From assembly GCF_900129375.1 (NCBI RefSeq), contig NZ_FQVN01000004.1, positions 248,001 through 312,000 of the forward strand: a stretch of 64,000 nt of DNA, given 5' to 3'. Below the pieces are notes generated by a model that saw only the letters and a program-made list of their open reading frames with translations, was not told the origin of the DNA and made no database searches. The stretch's first letter is position 1; each line of letters starts with the position of its first letter. The position numbers and the translations under genes are program-made. Below are positions 1 through 8,784 of the stretch, piece by piece. This DNA comes from Streptoalloteichus hindustanus. Its GTDB lineage: Bacteria; Actinomycetota; Actinomycetes; Mycobacteriales; Pseudonocardiaceae.

Positions 1-377
1 AGGCCGGTGACGCGGTGGCCGCGTCGGACCTCGACGCCGAGCGCGAGCGCGTGGCCTTCGAGCAGCTCCTCCGTCCGGGCCTGGGGGAGGGCCAGCGTGT
101 ACGGGAACGGGGTGTCCAGCGGGGTGAAGTCCAGCCGGTCGTCGAGCGCGCCGAAGTGGCCGCCGGGGAAGGGCGTGCCCTCGGCGAGGAAGGGCTGGTG
201 CGCCCCGCGCGAGGCCAGGATCTCCAGGGTGCGCGGGTGGACGGTGAGGGCCTTGGACCGCTCGTCGCGCTCCGGTCGCTCCTCGATCACGGTGACGGGC
301 ACGCCGCCGAGTCGGAGCTCGGCCGCCAGCCAGAGCCCGACCGGACCGCCGCCGACCACGATGACCTGCTGTTCCAC
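1..377 (-). CDS. FAD-dependent monooxygenase, N-terminal part (cut by window edge)
   Basis: The product begins with a GTG start at 377 behind a clear AAGGAGG at 382-388. The first residues carry the Rossmann FAD motif VVGGGPVGLWLAAEL, followed by the ERP region after strand two, typical of PheA/TfdB-type aromatic-ring hydroxylases that use FAD and NAD(P)H. Only about 125 residues lie in the window; the substrate-binding part is missing. It is divergent from a TetR repressor at 430, and the shared 50-nt region holds two copies of a TTGGTCA-N-TGACCAA palindrome, so it is very likely the repressed target. The family call is firm; the substrate cannot be told. Confidence 0.85.
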   Translation of the reverse strand, partial: MEQQVIVVGGGPVGLWLAAELRLGGVPVTVIEERPERDERSKALTVHPRTLEILASRGAHQPFLAEGTPFPGGHFGALDDRLDFTPLDTPFPYTLALPQARTEELLEGHALALGVEVRRGHRVTG

Positions 378-386
378 GATTCCTCC

Positions 387-437
387 TTGGTCACTGACCA
401 AATCAACTGCGGGGCAGTAAACTAGGTCAGTGACCAA
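387..437. promoter_or_regulatory. Divergent promoter with two TetR-type operators
   Basis: A perfect palindrome TTGGTCACTGACCAA lies at 387-401 and a near copy TAGGTCAGTGACCAA at 423-437. For the rightward gene, TGACCA (395-400) and TAAACT (418-423) have 17-nt spacing and point to transcription starting at the GTG at 430, that is, a leaderless mRNA. The second operator overlaps that start, so the repressor should block its own gene; the first sits next to the ribosome site of the monooxygenase gene. Binding by the neighbouring TetR protein is inferred from position. Confidence 0.8.
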
Positions 438-1092
438 GAAGCAAGCGGAGACCGAGAAGCAGGCCGGGGTCGAGAAGCGGACGGGCGAGGGTCGCGCCGC
501 ACGGCTCGACCAGGACACCGTCGTGCGCGCCGCCGTCGAGCTCCTCAACGACAAGGGGCTGGACGCCGTGTCCACCCGCGCGGTCGCCGACCGGCTCGGG
601 GTGCGGATGAACACGGTCCTGTGGCACGTCAAGACCAAAACCCGGCTGCTGGAGCTGATGGCCGACGCCGTCGTCGGCGAGATCCGCCTCGACGACCTGC
701 CGGAGGCGTGGGACGAACGGGCCCGAGAGCTCGCCCGTCGCCACCGCCGAGCGCTGCTCGCGCACCGCGACGGGGCCGCGCTGGTCACCGGCACCTACAC
801 CCCCGAGCCGCACACTCTGCGCTTCGCCAACGCCCTGGTCGGCGCCCTGCTCGACGGCGACATGCCCGAGCGCGAGGCGGCGTGGACAGCCTGGGCCGTC
901 ACGTACTTCACCCTCGGACTGACCCAGGAGGAGCAGGCCGCGCCCCAGTCCCCGGACGACCGCCTCACCCGGGCGGTCTCCGCGGCGAGCCACCCCGCGC
1001 TGCTCCGGGTGCTCCCGCACCTCGACGCCGCGTCCTTCGACGAGCGCTTCGAGCACGGCCTCTCGGCTCTCCTCGCCCCTGGCCGGCCCTGA
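430..1092 (+). CDS. TetR family regulator with TetR_C-type effector domain
   Basis: A 220-residue protein. After a charged 25-residue N-terminal tail it has the TetR helix-turn-helix (about residues 28-75, with VSTRAVADRLGVRMNTVLWHV). The C-terminal region (TYTPEPHTLRFANALVGAL, then the WAVTYFTLGLTQEEQA helix) resembles the tetracycline-repressor class C-terminal domain, whose proteins usually control a divergent exporter or monooxygenase. The GTG start lies exactly six bases after a TAAACT -10 element, giving a leaderless transcript. The effector is likely a small aromatic or polyketide substrate of the divergent monooxygenase, but that is inference. Confidence 0.9.
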   Translation: MTKKQAETEKQAGVEKRTGEGRAARLDQDTVVRAAVELLNDKGLDAVSTRAVADRLGVRMNTVLWHVKTKTRLLELMADAVVGEIRLDDLPEAWDERARELARRHRRALLAHRDGAALVTGTYTPEPHTLRFANALVGALLDGDMPEREAAWTAWAVTYFTLGLTQEEQAAPQSPDDRLTRAVSAASHPALLRVLPHLDAASFDERFEHGLSALLAPGRP

Positions 1093-1140
1093 CCGCGTTG
1101 AGGTCGGAGGTGACCTGGCGCGGAGCGGGTGCGACTCCAC

Positions 1141-1186
1141 TGTGGACTGACACCGGGGACTGACACTGTGGACCGACACCGGGGAC
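1141..1186. repeat. Two 20-bp direct repeats between convergent genes
   Basis: TGTGGACTGACACCGGGGAC at 1141-1160 is repeated at 1167-1186 with one mismatch (27-nt period). The first copy overlaps a TCCACTGTGGA palindrome at 1136-1146, one of many in this window. It lies between the ends of the convergent TetR and WYL genes, where no other terminator is visible. Confidence 0.6.
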
Positions 1187-1229
1187 GGTCGGGAGCAGTG
1201 CCCGAGCAGCGCGCCCACGGGGAGTTGGA

Positions 1230-2234
1230 TCAGTCCGGCTCCGGCACGCGTCCGGTGGGGTCCGGCACGGCGTCGGCGCAGGTGGCGAGCTGGCGGGCCA
1301 GCGCGCGCACGTGGTCGCGCAGGGCGTCCGGATACTCGATCACGAACGGGCGGTCCAGCCAGGCGAGCACGGACGGGACCCGCTCCAGCCGCTCGGCGCG
1401 CAACCGGACCCGCACCCACCCCTCGTCCCCAGTCGGGATCTCCTCCACCGTGGCGATCCCGGCCGGGAACAGGCCCCGGACCTCCTCGACCGCGCCGCGA
1501 ACCCGCACCGACACCTCGTGCGCGTAGGGCACCTGGGCGAGCCCGGACAACACGCGGGCGGCGGGGTCGAACCCGGCGGGCACCTCGAACGAGCCCGGCA
1601 ACGCCGTGGCGGCCTCGATCCGGTCCAGCCGGAACGTGCGCACCTCACCGCTGTCCGAGTCCGCCCCGGTCACGTACCAGCGCCCGGAGTGGGCGACGAT
1701 TCCGTACGGGTGCACGTCGCGTTGGCTGCGCCGCCCGCCCCAGGCGGTGTAGCTGATGGCGACGGGCTGGCGGTGCCGTGCGGCCTCCGCGAGCGTCAGC
1801 AGCACCTCCGTCTCCGGGGTCGACACGGAACGCGCCGGCGCGGTGAAGTCGGCGGTCGCCAGCAGGGCGTCCAGCCGGCGGCCGAGCGCCTCGGGCAGCA
1901 CGCGGCGCACCTTGGCGGCGGCGCTCTCCATCGCGCTCACGGACGCGGTCACCAGGCCGGCCCGTCGGCCGGTGACCAGGCCGAGGAGCACGGCGACCGC
2001 CTCGTCACCGGTGAGCATCAGCGGAGGCATCCGGTAGCCCGGCGCGAGCCGGTAGCCGCCGTACCGGCCCCGCACCGACCGGACCGGGACGTCCAGGTCG
2101 ACCAGGTGGTCGACATAGCGCCGAACGGTGCGCTCGTCCACGCCGAGCCGCCCAGCCAACTCGGCGACGGTGCGGGTGCCCCCGGACTGCAGGATCTCCA
2201 ACAGGGCAAGCACCCGAGCGGTAGGTCGAGTCAC
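1230..2234 (-). CDS. WYL-domain transcriptional regulator (DeoR-type HTH)
   Basis: About 334 residues from a GTG start at 2234; an ATG at 2255 would add seven residues. Both starts lack a strong ribosome site, and GGAAG before 2234 is the better one. The N-terminal winged helix (ARVLALLEILQSGGTRTVAELAGRLGVDERTVRRYVDHL) is followed by RYGGYRLAPG and then the WYL domain (ISYTAWGGRRSQRDVHPYGIVAHSGRWYVTG) and a C-terminal WCX extension. This is the usual architecture of actinobacterial WYL regulators, which bind nucleic-acid or nucleotide ligands and often answer DNA damage or control defence genes. No target is evident nearby. Confidence 0.9.
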   Translation of the reverse strand: MTRPTARVLALLEILQSGGTRTVAELAGRLGVDERTVRRYVDHLVDLDVPVRSVRGRYGGYRLAPGYRMPPLMLTGDEAVAVLLGLVTGRRAGLVTASVSAMESAAAKVRRVLPEALGRRLDALLATADFTAPARSVSTPETEVLLTLAEAARHRQPVAISYTAWGGRRSQRDVHPYGIVAHSGRWYVTGADSDSGEVRTFRLDRIEAATALPGSFEVPAGFDPAARVLSGLAQVPYAHEVSVRVRGAVEEVRGLFPAGIATVEEIPTGDEGWVRVRLRAERLERVPSVLAWLDRPFVIEYPDALRDHVRALARQLATCADAVPDPTGRVPEPD

Positions 2235-2440
2235 CCCGAAAGTCTTCCACGACATTGGACAGAACCCGCCCGGTAACCACCCTGGAGAAGAACATGTGGG
2301 GGATTGCGGCCAGCAGGTCGTCGTGGCTATGAAGAGCCAAGATCTCTTGCTTGATCGGTAGGTGAGGGACGCGTCGACGACGCCCCTCTGGGACCAAGTG
2401 CTGGCCCACGCGGGAGCCAACTGAACGGGGACGGGGACAC

Positions 2441-2749
2441 GTGGTGCACTGCGACGAGTGCTGCTTACGAGTGAGCCTGAACAAGGACAGGACACTGCCG
2501 AAGCACTATTCGGAAACGACGCATGGTGTCCTCGTCCATAGGGAACAGAAGGAGTGTCCCGGGTCGGGTACCACTCAGTTCACCGCCGACGGTCAACTGC
2601 TCCGGAGGTGCCGACGGCCACGGAGCAAGAACGTCTGCCCGTGCTGCGGGCGCAAGGCGCTCACGCTGAACAAGAACGGCAAGTTTCCCAAGCACACGGC
2701 GCCCGACGGCAGGCGATGTTCGATATCAGAGGCCAACCACCCTCGCTGA
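2441..2749 (+). CDS. Small protein with two tandem Cys/His zinc-finger-like repeats
   Basis: A 102-residue protein with two similar modules. The first has CDECC, then LNKDRTLPKH and CPGSG; the second has CPCCG, then LNKNGKFPKH and a final RRC. Each gives CxxC, a shared LNK-x-x-x-x-PKH core and a late Cys, consistent with a zinc-bound knuckle. C-x2-C ... H ... CxGSG modules of this kind occur in small actinobacterial and actinophage proteins of unknown role. Base composition is lower in GC than the neighbours, which hints at transfer. GTG start at 2441 behind a GGGG-rich leader; a second GTG follows at once. Confidence 0.7.
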   Translation: MVHCDECCLRVSLNKDRTLPKHYSETTHGVLVHREQKECPGSGTTQFTADGQLLRRCRRPRSKNVCPCCGRKALTLNKNGKFPKHTAPDGRRCSISEANHPR

Positions 2750-2853
2750 CGAGCCGATCAGACCAACGGCGACCTCGCAGCGCGTCAGTGGTCCTGGTGA
2801 TGCCGCGAGACGGCTCACCACGTTCTGTTGGAGCAGTGCGGCAGAATCCCGGC

Positions 2854-3336
2854 ATGGTGCGGCTGCGAGTGCTCACGACTGCTGACTGGCCATTGTGGCG
2901 GGATGTCCGTCTCGCCGCGTTGGGCGAGGCTCCGCACGCGTTCAAGTCGCGGCTCGCGGACTGGCACAGCGGTGGGGAGGCGCGGTGGCGTGCGCGATTC
3001 GAGTTGCCCGAGACCCACAACATCGTCGCGTTGCTGGACGGTCGGGCGGTGGGCATGGCCTGTGGGCTGCTCGGGGACGGCGGTGTGTGCGAGCTGAGAT
3101 CGGTGTGGGTCGGCCCGGAGGCGCGAGGTCGTGGTGTCGGGGGCCGGCTGATCGTGGCGGTCGAGACCTGGGCGCGGCAGTCGGGTGCCACCTCGCTGAA
3201 ACTCGCGGTGTTCCCGGACAACGAACCCGCCGTCGCGCTCTACCGCCGCAGTGGTTTCGTTGACACGGACGAGCTCGGAGACCTGTTGCCCGACGGCGTC
3301 ACCAGGGAACGGGTGATGGCGAAGGCGCTTCGCTGA
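2854..3336 (+). CDS. GNAT family N-acetyltransferase
   Basis: A 160-residue single-domain acetyltransferase. Strand and loop order match GNAT: the N-terminal LTTADWPLWRDVRLAAL helix pair, beta strands around GMACGLLG, the acetyl-CoA pyrophosphate loop VGPEARGRGVGGRL (Q/RxxGxG), and the C-terminal NEPAVALYRRSGF motif. The ATG at 2854 is chosen because CAGAAT lies at 2842-2847, six bases upstream, as in leaderless actinobacterial genes; the frame stays open upstream but that part is GNAT-unlike. The acceptor substrate is unknown. Confidence 0.88.
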   Translation: MVRLRVLTTADWPLWRDVRLAALGEAPHAFKSRLADWHSGGEARWRARFELPETHNIVALLDGRAVGMACGLLGDGGVCELRSVWVGPEARGRGVGGRLIVAVETWARQSGATSLKLAVFPDNEPAVALYRRSGFVDTDELGDLLPDGVTRERVMAKALR

Positions 3337-3543
3337 CAGGACATTCCGAGTTGAGCGGGAGGGCGCTCCGGCTCGGTCTCAGGATCTCGCCCCTCCTGAG
3401 CGTCAAGTCCGGGGGAACGCGAAGTTGCGGGACACCGGCTCCAGGAGTGGGGGACAGGGAACTCGCGTCGCCGAACACGTGGGTGTTCCTCACGAGCGGT
3501 CTCGGACGGTCACCGGTTGGGTGCGCCGTCGACCAGGCGGGCG

Positions 3544-4224
3544 TCAGGTCTTGACGACGATCGGGGACACGATCGTGGGGCTTCGCCAGTACAGGCATCC
3601 GGGCGGCGGGCTCACCCGGCACAGCCGCCACGCGATCTCCCGGAAGCCCGCCTTCCGGAGCCGTCCGCGGTGTGGCTCCAGGGAGGTGGCCTCGTCGGAG
3701 TAGTAGGTCAGCACGCCGCCCGGTCGCAGGAGGCGGTGGGCCTCGGCGAAGAAGGCGAAGTGGTTGCCGTGCACCTCTTCCCGCGCCAGCGGGTACGTGT
3801 CGAACAGGATCCCGTCGAAGGACTGGTCGCGGAGGCAGGGGCAGATCGCCTGCCAGAAGCCGAGCATCGGGAGAACGGGGTGCTCGGCGGTGGCGCCGAA
3901 CGCCAACAGCTCGGCGAACACGTCGCGGTTCGCCTCGATGACCACGTGGGTGTCGATCGGTTGGCGCTGGATGTGGCCCGCGGAGATCCCCAGACCGAAG
4001 CCCACCTCCAGCACCCGCCCGCGCCGGGACGTCGCCACGACGGCGAGGTCGCGCATGTACGGGTCCTCCCAGCGCTCCATCACGGGGTGCCCCAGGATGC
4101 GCAGCCCGTGCTCGCCGTACTCCGCCGTCGCCTCGACCCACTCCTCCCGTGCGTCCGGGAAGCCGATCGCGTCCCGGGTGCGCGCGGTCGCGGCACGCGG
4201 CTGGGCAGAGTCGACAGGTCGCAT
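3544..4224 (-). CDS. Guanidinoacetate-methyltransferase-like SAM methyltransferase
   Basis: A 226-residue class I methyltransferase. It has VMERWEDPYM early, the SAM loop RGRVLEVGFGLGISAGHIQ, an acidic end of strand two (HVVIEANRDVF) and the FDGILFDTYPLAREEVHGNHF segment, all close to the GAMT/PRMT2-like family that methylates guanidino groups or related amines. The ATG at 4224 has GAGG seven bases upstream. It ends about 200 nt from the convergent GNAT gene and is not obviously in an operon. Guanidino-type substrate specificity is inferred from family resemblance only. Confidence 0.8.
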   Translation of the reverse strand: MRPVDSAQPRAATARTRDAIGFPDAREEWVEATAEYGEHGLRILGHPVMERWEDPYMRDLAVVATSRRGRVLEVGFGLGISAGHIQRQPIDTHVVIEANRDVFAELLAFGATAEHPVLPMLGFWQAICPCLRDQSFDGILFDTYPLAREEVHGNHFAFFAEAHRLLRPGGVLTYYSDEATSLEPHRGRLRKAGFREIAWRLCRVSPPPGCLYWRSPTIVSPIVVKT

Positions 4225-4448
4225 CGTCGGACCTCGTTATCGCGCGCGTTCCGACTGGAAACACGCGTGGGCCGCGCCGCCGTCTGGAATCGGTGGCTTC
4301 CTGACACGAGGCTGCACCGGGTCCGTTCCTTCGAAACGTGTTTCCCTCGAACGAGTGAGCAGCAAACGCGCGTGACCTGGGCGTTCGCCCCGCGCCGACA
4401 GAACCAGCCGACCGCCCCAGCACACCAGCGAGGGTTGCCCTCGGCGCG

Positions 4449-5255
4449 TCACCGGACTCCGTTGCCCACGCTGGCGAACATCGCGCGCACGTGGGGCTCC
4501 AGGGCGCGGTCCCTCTCGATGCCGATCCACCGCCGGCCCAGCCGTTCGGCGGCGAGGCTGGCCGCTCCGGTGCCCGCGAACGGATCGAGGACGAGGTCAC
4601 CCGCTCGGGACAGCAGTTCCACGAACATCATCGGGAGCGAGACGGGCCAGCGTTGCCGGTTCGGCTCGAGTCCGGTCGCGGCCAGAGCGCGCTCGTAGGC
4701 CCGGTCGGCCTCGTCGGCGGCGCCGAACTCCAGGAGGTTGCCACGCAGGTGGTCGACGTAGGGCGGCCGTCGCAACGCCGCCGCGTCGTAGTACACGTCG
4801 TACGTGCGTGACATGACCCAGATGGGCAGGACCAGGTCCGCGGCGCGCGCGGGGCAGGCGGGCGTGAGGCGTACCGGTTGCGGCGTATAGCAGTAGAAGT
4901 CCTGGATGAGACGCCATCCGGAACCAGCGAGGGTGTGGATCGCTGCCGCGTGCTGCACGGCCTTCCCCGGCGCGTCGGTCAGCCAGGTGGCGCCCAGCTC
5001 GAAGACGAGGGAACCCGTGGGGCGGAGGATGCGGGCGAACTCCGCGCAGAAGGGGCGGAACCACCGCACGAAGGAATCCCCGGTGTGATGTCGCTCCGGG
5101 ATCTCCGCCGGGCCGCCGAAGGGCGGCGAGAAGAGCAGCAGATCCACGCTCGCGTCCGGGATCGTCCGCATCAGGTCGAGGCTGTTCCCCCAGTAGTAGA
5201 CGCCGTGCTTCGCCGTGATGCGACAACGGTCGTGCTTCGCCAGCAACTCTGTCAT
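4449..5255 (-). CDS. Site-specific DNA methyltransferase, N4-cytosine/N6-adenine beta class
   Basis: About 268 residues (GTG at 5264 would add three). The catalytic motif SPPF near residue 50 precedes the SAM-binding DPFAGTG near residue 225, the motif IV-before-I order of beta-class amino-methyltransferases; SPPF is more usual for N4-cytosine than N6-adenine enzymes. YYWGNSLDLMRTIPDASVDLLLFSPP is the typical N-terminal segment. No restriction endonuclease or specificity subunit is adjacent, so it looks like an orphan methylase with a regulatory, protective or phage-derived role. Recognition sequence cannot be predicted. Confidence 0.85.
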   Translation of the reverse strand: MTELLAKHDRCRITAKHGVYYWGNSLDLMRTIPDASVDLLLFSPPFGGPAEIPERHHTGDSFVRWFRPFCAEFARILRPTGSLVFELGATWLTDAPGKAVQHAAAIHTLAGSGWRLIQDFYCYTPQPVRLTPACPARAADLVLPIWVMSRTYDVYYDAAALRRPPYVDHLRGNLLEFGAADEADRAYERALAATGLEPNRQRWPVSLPMMFVELLSRAGDLVLDPFAGTGAASLAAERLGRRWIGIERDRALEPHVRAMFASVGNGVR

Positions 5256-5466
5256 CCGATCCACCCACCACTGTTCCCGCCGTGGCTGTCGTGACGGGTG
5301 CCCGGGTAACCCTCCTCGCGGCCATCACCCGCTCAACCTCCAGCTTCAGCGATGTGGGTGACGTGGGAGTGGAGACCTCTCCGCTGCGGAACAAAGAGCT
5401 GTCACTGAACAGATGCAAACGTGTGCGTTGTCGGGGTGGGATCAGGACTACGCCGCCGTTCTGTCC

Positions 5467-6762
5467 TCACTGCGGGAACCGTCGGATCACGCCTGACTGC
5501 ATCACGAAGTCGACCCGCCCCATGATCTCCAGGTCCTGGAAGGGATCACCTGGTACCGCGACGAGGTCGGCGACACACCCTGGGCGTACCCGGCCCAGTT
5601 CCGGGCGCCGCAGGAGGTCTGACGCCGTGCTCGTCGCGGCGCGCAGCACGCGGAGGGGACTCAGCCCGATGCTCGTCATCGCGGTGAACTCGCGCCAGTT
5701 CTCGCTCGCCATGTCGCCGCTGGCGTCCGAGCCGAGGACCACCCGGACCTCGCTGTCGGACAACGCGTTCATGAAGGTGCGCATCTGTTCGGCGTGCTGT
5801 CGGAACTGCGTGCGGGCGAAGTCGGGTTTGTCGGCCCAGAAGTCGTCGTCGTCGAGCCGGGTCAGGTGGGACAGCGGGCGGTGCAGCGTCGGCACCAGGA
5901 AGATCCCGTGCTCCTCCAGGAAGGGCAGGATCGAGGGGGCGCACAGGCTGGCGTGCTCGACGGAGCGCACTCCGGCCCGGACGGCGCGTCGGACGGCCTC
6001 GTCGACGAAGGCGTGCGTGGTGGTGGGCAGGTTGAGGTCGCGGGCGGTGCCGACCAGCGCGTCCACCTCCTCCTGGGAGTAGGCCGTCCAGGTCGGGTCG
6101 TCGCCGCTGGTGCTGAACCCGCCGCTGGCGGCGAACTTGACCCAGTCGGCGCCGGCCCTGGCCTGCTCCCGCACCCGGTGCCGTATCTCGTCGACGCCGT
6201 CGGCCAGCGTCCCGATCTCCGCGCCGTAGCGGCGACGCAGCACCGGCATCTTGTCGCCGTGCCCGCCCCTGGCGGAGATGATGTTGGGCGCCACGACCAT
6301 CCGCGGGCCGCGGATCACGTCCTGCTCCTGTGCGTCGCGGAGGTCGACGGTGGCGGCCAGCTCGGCGGTGCCCAGGTCCCGGACGGTGGTGAACCCGTTG
6401 GCGAGCAACATCCGCATCGGGGGAAGCGCCCGCAACACCTGGGCGGTGACGGGTGAGGTGTTGAAGGTTTCGGCCATCACGTGGACGTGGCAGTCGACCA
6501 GACCGGGCAGGAGCGTGTGCCCCGGCAGGTCGACGACCGCCGGCGCGTCGGGCATGTCGGTTCCGGTGCCGGCGGACTCGACGCGTCCCTCGCGGACGAG
6601 GACCCAGGAGTCCGAGGTGGGGTGCGCGCTGTCGCCGTCCCACAGCCTGTCGGCGGTGATGACGCAGTCGAGCGGCTGCCCGGTGATCGCGGAGGGTTGT
6701 GTCCGCCCGTGAACTCGCAACTCGGGAGACGACATGCCGGGGATGTCGGGGTGTTGGGGCAT
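5467..6762 (-). CDS. Metal-dependent amidohydrolase (imidazolonepropionase-like)
   Basis: A 431-residue amidohydrolase. Visible metal ligands and landmarks: LVDCHVHVMAET (HxH), ADWVKFAASGG (candidate bridging Lys), THAFVDEA and VEHASLC (two His) and LGSDASGD (the catalytic Asp), ending in the VADLVAVPGDPF beta-sandwich segment. The family hydrolyses cyclic amides, imidazolones or dipeptides. The ATG at 6762 has GGAGGGAG six bases upstream. It lies 54 nt after the GCS2 ligase gene in the same direction and so probably shares its transcript, which suggests a role in trimming or opening the product of this small locus. Confidence 0.88.
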   Translation of the reverse strand: MPQHPDIPGMSSPELRVHGRTQPSAITGQPLDCVITADRLWDGDSAHPTSDSWVLVREGRVESAGTGTDMPDAPAVVDLPGHTLLPGLVDCHVHVMAETFNTSPVTAQVLRALPPMRMLLANGFTTVRDLGTAELAATVDLRDAQEQDVIRGPRMVVAPNIISARGGHGDKMPVLRRRYGAEIGTLADGVDEIRHRVREQARAGADWVKFAASGGFSTSGDDPTWTAYSQEEVDALVGTARDLNLPTTTHAFVDEAVRRAVRAGVRSVEHASLCAPSILPFLEEHGIFLVPTLHRPLSHLTRLDDDDFWADKPDFARTQFRQHAEQMRTFMNALSDSEVRVVLGSDASGDMASENWREFTAMTSIGLSPLRVLRAATSTASDLLRRPELGRVRPGCVADLVAVPGDPFQDLEIMGRVDFVMQSGVIRRFPQ

Positions 6763-6816
6763 GTGCTTCTCCCTCCGGCGGGCCGGTCACGTTCGTCGCC
6801 CCCGCGTTCGTCGCTC

Positions 6817-8298
6817 TCAGGGCCAGGTGTGCACGGGCTGGCCGCTGGTGCTCAGATCGATGTAGCGGACCACCAGTTCGCGCAGCGCGGCCTCGACGGA
6901 CATCCGCTCGGCGAGGTCGGCGAAGGTGCGTTCCTGCCACTGCGCGCCGGTCTGCCCCCGCCGGGTCCGGTCGGCCATGACGGACAGCAGTTCGTCGGAC
7001 TCGCCCGAGTCGATTCCCAGCGTGCGCAGACCCTTGACGGCCAGCGGGAGCAGACGCGGGACCAGGTCCGCGGCGCTGGTGACCGTGGGATCTCCGCTCG
7101 ACGCCTCCGTCGGCCAGTGCAGTCTCGCGGCCAGCCCGTGCGCGGCGGCCGCGTAGAAGTTCTGTTGGGCGTAGTGGAAGGGAAACCGCGGGGTCAGGTC
7201 GGCGACGTGGTGGGCGAGATGGGTGGCCAGACCGAGCAGGAACGCGGTGTTGGCCATCATGTCCACAGTGGTCGGTCCGGCCGGCAGCGGCCTGATCTCG
7301 ATCCTGAGGTGGCCCGAGCCGACGGGGTCGTACACCGGGCGGTGCCACGGCCACACCGTGCCGCGGTGCAGGCACAACTCCGCCAGCCGCGGCGTGCGGC
7401 CGGCGTCCAGAGCCGCGGAAGGGTCCTCTTCGGACAGGTTCGGCAGCATGACGTCGTGGCAGCGGACGATCTGCTCGAAGCTCTCCACGGGGCCGTGCCG
7501 CAACCAGTCCTGGCCGAAGCCGATCCGGGGACGCAGCCCCGGTTTGACGGCGGCCCCGTCCCGGTCGCCGATGGCCTGCTCGTGCAGGGTGATCCGGGTT
7601 TCCCGCCACAGCCGCTGTCCGAACAGCAGGGGGGAGTTCCCCGCCGCCGCCAGGACGGGCGCGATCGCGAGCTGCAGCGCGTTGTGCACCGCGACGAACT
7701 CGGCGGGTTCGACGCTGAGGTGGATCTGGCAGGAACAGCACGCGGCCTGCACCGCGACGGAGTGCGACCAGAACTCGCAGTGGTCCTGCCCGGTGATGCC
7801 GACGCGGAACGGGTCGGTCCGCCGGTGGCCCAGGGCGCGCTCCAGCGTCTGGTACCGGTTCAGTTCGGTCATGTTCTCGTGCCGCAGGTGCCGACGCCGG
7901 AGCGTGGGCAGGATGCTGATCAGCACGGGTCGGGCGTCCACTTCGGAGGCCGCTGCGGACACCAGCCGGAGCAGGTCCTCCATCTCCGCGCGCATCATCC
8001 CCAGCGAACGGCCGGCGACGGGGCGGGGGGTGAGGTTGAGTTCCATGTTGTAGCGGCCGACCTCCATGCCGACGCGGTCGTCCGCTGCCGCCGCCCGCAC
8101 GGTGTCGTTGTGCGGGGCGGGGGCCGCGTCGCCGTCGGCGAGGAACAGTTCGAGCTCGGCGCCCACGGTGGTGTGGGGCTGCCCGAACCCGTCGCGGTCC
8201 AGCAGTGCCGCGAGAACGACCAGGGACTGCTCAAGCCGTTGTCGGAACCGGATGTACTCGGACTCGGTGAAGTCCCGCCAGCACACGTCCTGTCCCAT
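6817..8298 (-). CDS. GCS2-family carboxylate-amine ligase (glutamate-cysteine ligase-like)
   Basis: A 493-residue ATP-dependent ligase. The N-terminal TTVGAELELFL and GMEVGRYNMELNLTPRP segments carry the acidic metal/ATP ligands of GCS2 (EgtA/GshA plant-type fold), and a late IEIRPLPAGPT segment matches the family. Members join the gamma-carboxyl of glutamate to cysteine or to other amines. The ATG at 8298 has GAGGAG six bases upstream. A histidine-decarboxylase-like gene, a methyltransferase and an oxygenase nearby suggest that the amine partner could come from that decarboxylase. No egtB/egtD homologues are present, so ergothioneine synthesis is unlikely. Confidence 0.82.
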   Translation of the reverse strand: MGQDVCWRDFTESEYIRFRQRLEQSLVVLAALLDRDGFGQPHTTVGAELELFLADGDAAPAPHNDTVRAAAADDRVGMEVGRYNMELNLTPRPVAGRSLGMMRAEMEDLLRLVSAAASEVDARPVLISILPTLRRRHLRHENMTELNRYQTLERALGHRRTDPFRVGITGQDHCEFWSHSVAVQAACCSCQIHLSVEPAEFVAVHNALQLAIAPVLAAAGNSPLLFGQRLWRETRITLHEQAIGDRDGAAVKPGLRPRIGFGQDWLRHGPVESFEQIVRCHDVMLPNLSEEDPSAALDAGRTPRLAELCLHRGTVWPWHRPVYDPVGSGHLRIEIRPLPAGPTTVDMMANTAFLLGLATHLAHHVADLTPRFPFHYAQQNFYAAAAHGLAARLHWPTEASSGDPTVTSAADLVPRLLPLAVKGLRTLGIDSGESDELLSVMADRTRRGQTGAQWQERTFADLAERMSVEAALRELVVRYIDLSTSGQPVHTWP

Positions 8299-8784
8299 CC
8301 CGGGCTCCTCACGTCCGGTCCGGGTGCCGGGAGCGAGACGCGGGCACCGCGCCGCACCCGGGTGGTCTTGCGTCGTGTGGTGCCGCACCGAGTATCCGTC
8401 CACAGTGGGCGTCCGTCCATGCCGATCGCGCGGGCGCGGGCAGGAGTGGGCGGCGGGCGGAGCGCCACGCGGCCAGAAGCACCCGTTCCGGTTGTTCTCG
8501 TTTCGGTGGACGGGTACCGGGGCACGCCAGCAGTCGGATGCCGCACGGAGGAGCTGAGCGACGGTACGTGGCGGTTCAGCGAAGCGCGAGTCGCCCATCG
8601 GCGGTCGCGGCTTGTTCTCCTCGCGGCCGAACCTCGCGCGTCCCGACACGCGTGCCACCCGTGGACGTTCCCGAGGCATCCCCCCAGCGGACAGGCGCGA
8701 CGAGTCACGACGACACCGCGCGGCGCCTGCCGAGAACTCAAGAGCTGAGAGCTGAGAGCTGAGAGCACCGAAGGACAGAAGGAC
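8299..8784. promoter_or_regulatory. Divergent intergenic region with short tandem repeats
   Basis: 486 nt between the GCS2 gene and the oxygenase gene, with no convincing gene. It contains a partial TCCACAGTGG palindrome near 8400, a 7-bp tandem GAGCTGA repeated about 3.6 times at 8742-8766, and a duplicated GAAGGACA just before the start at 8785, the second copy acting as ribosome site. Promoters for both divergent units must lie here. Confidence 0.5.
8742..8766 (+). repeat. 7-bp tandem repeat GAGCTGA x 3.6
   Basis: Units at 8742-8748, 8749-8755 and 8756-8762 are exact, followed by GAGC. The array sits 20-43 nt upstream of the start codon at 8785, in the likely 5' leader, so copy number could alter expression. 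Confidence 0.7.

Noticed and set aside
1-425. Two plus-strand open frames at the left edge
   Set aside because: Antisense shadows of the FAD monooxygenase, which has the clear GxGxxG motif and ribosome site on the minus strand.
2280-2420. Minus-strand fragment resembling the start of DUF4192 proteins (HDDLLAAIPHMFF)
   Set aside because: Too short and out of frame with any start; could be chance.
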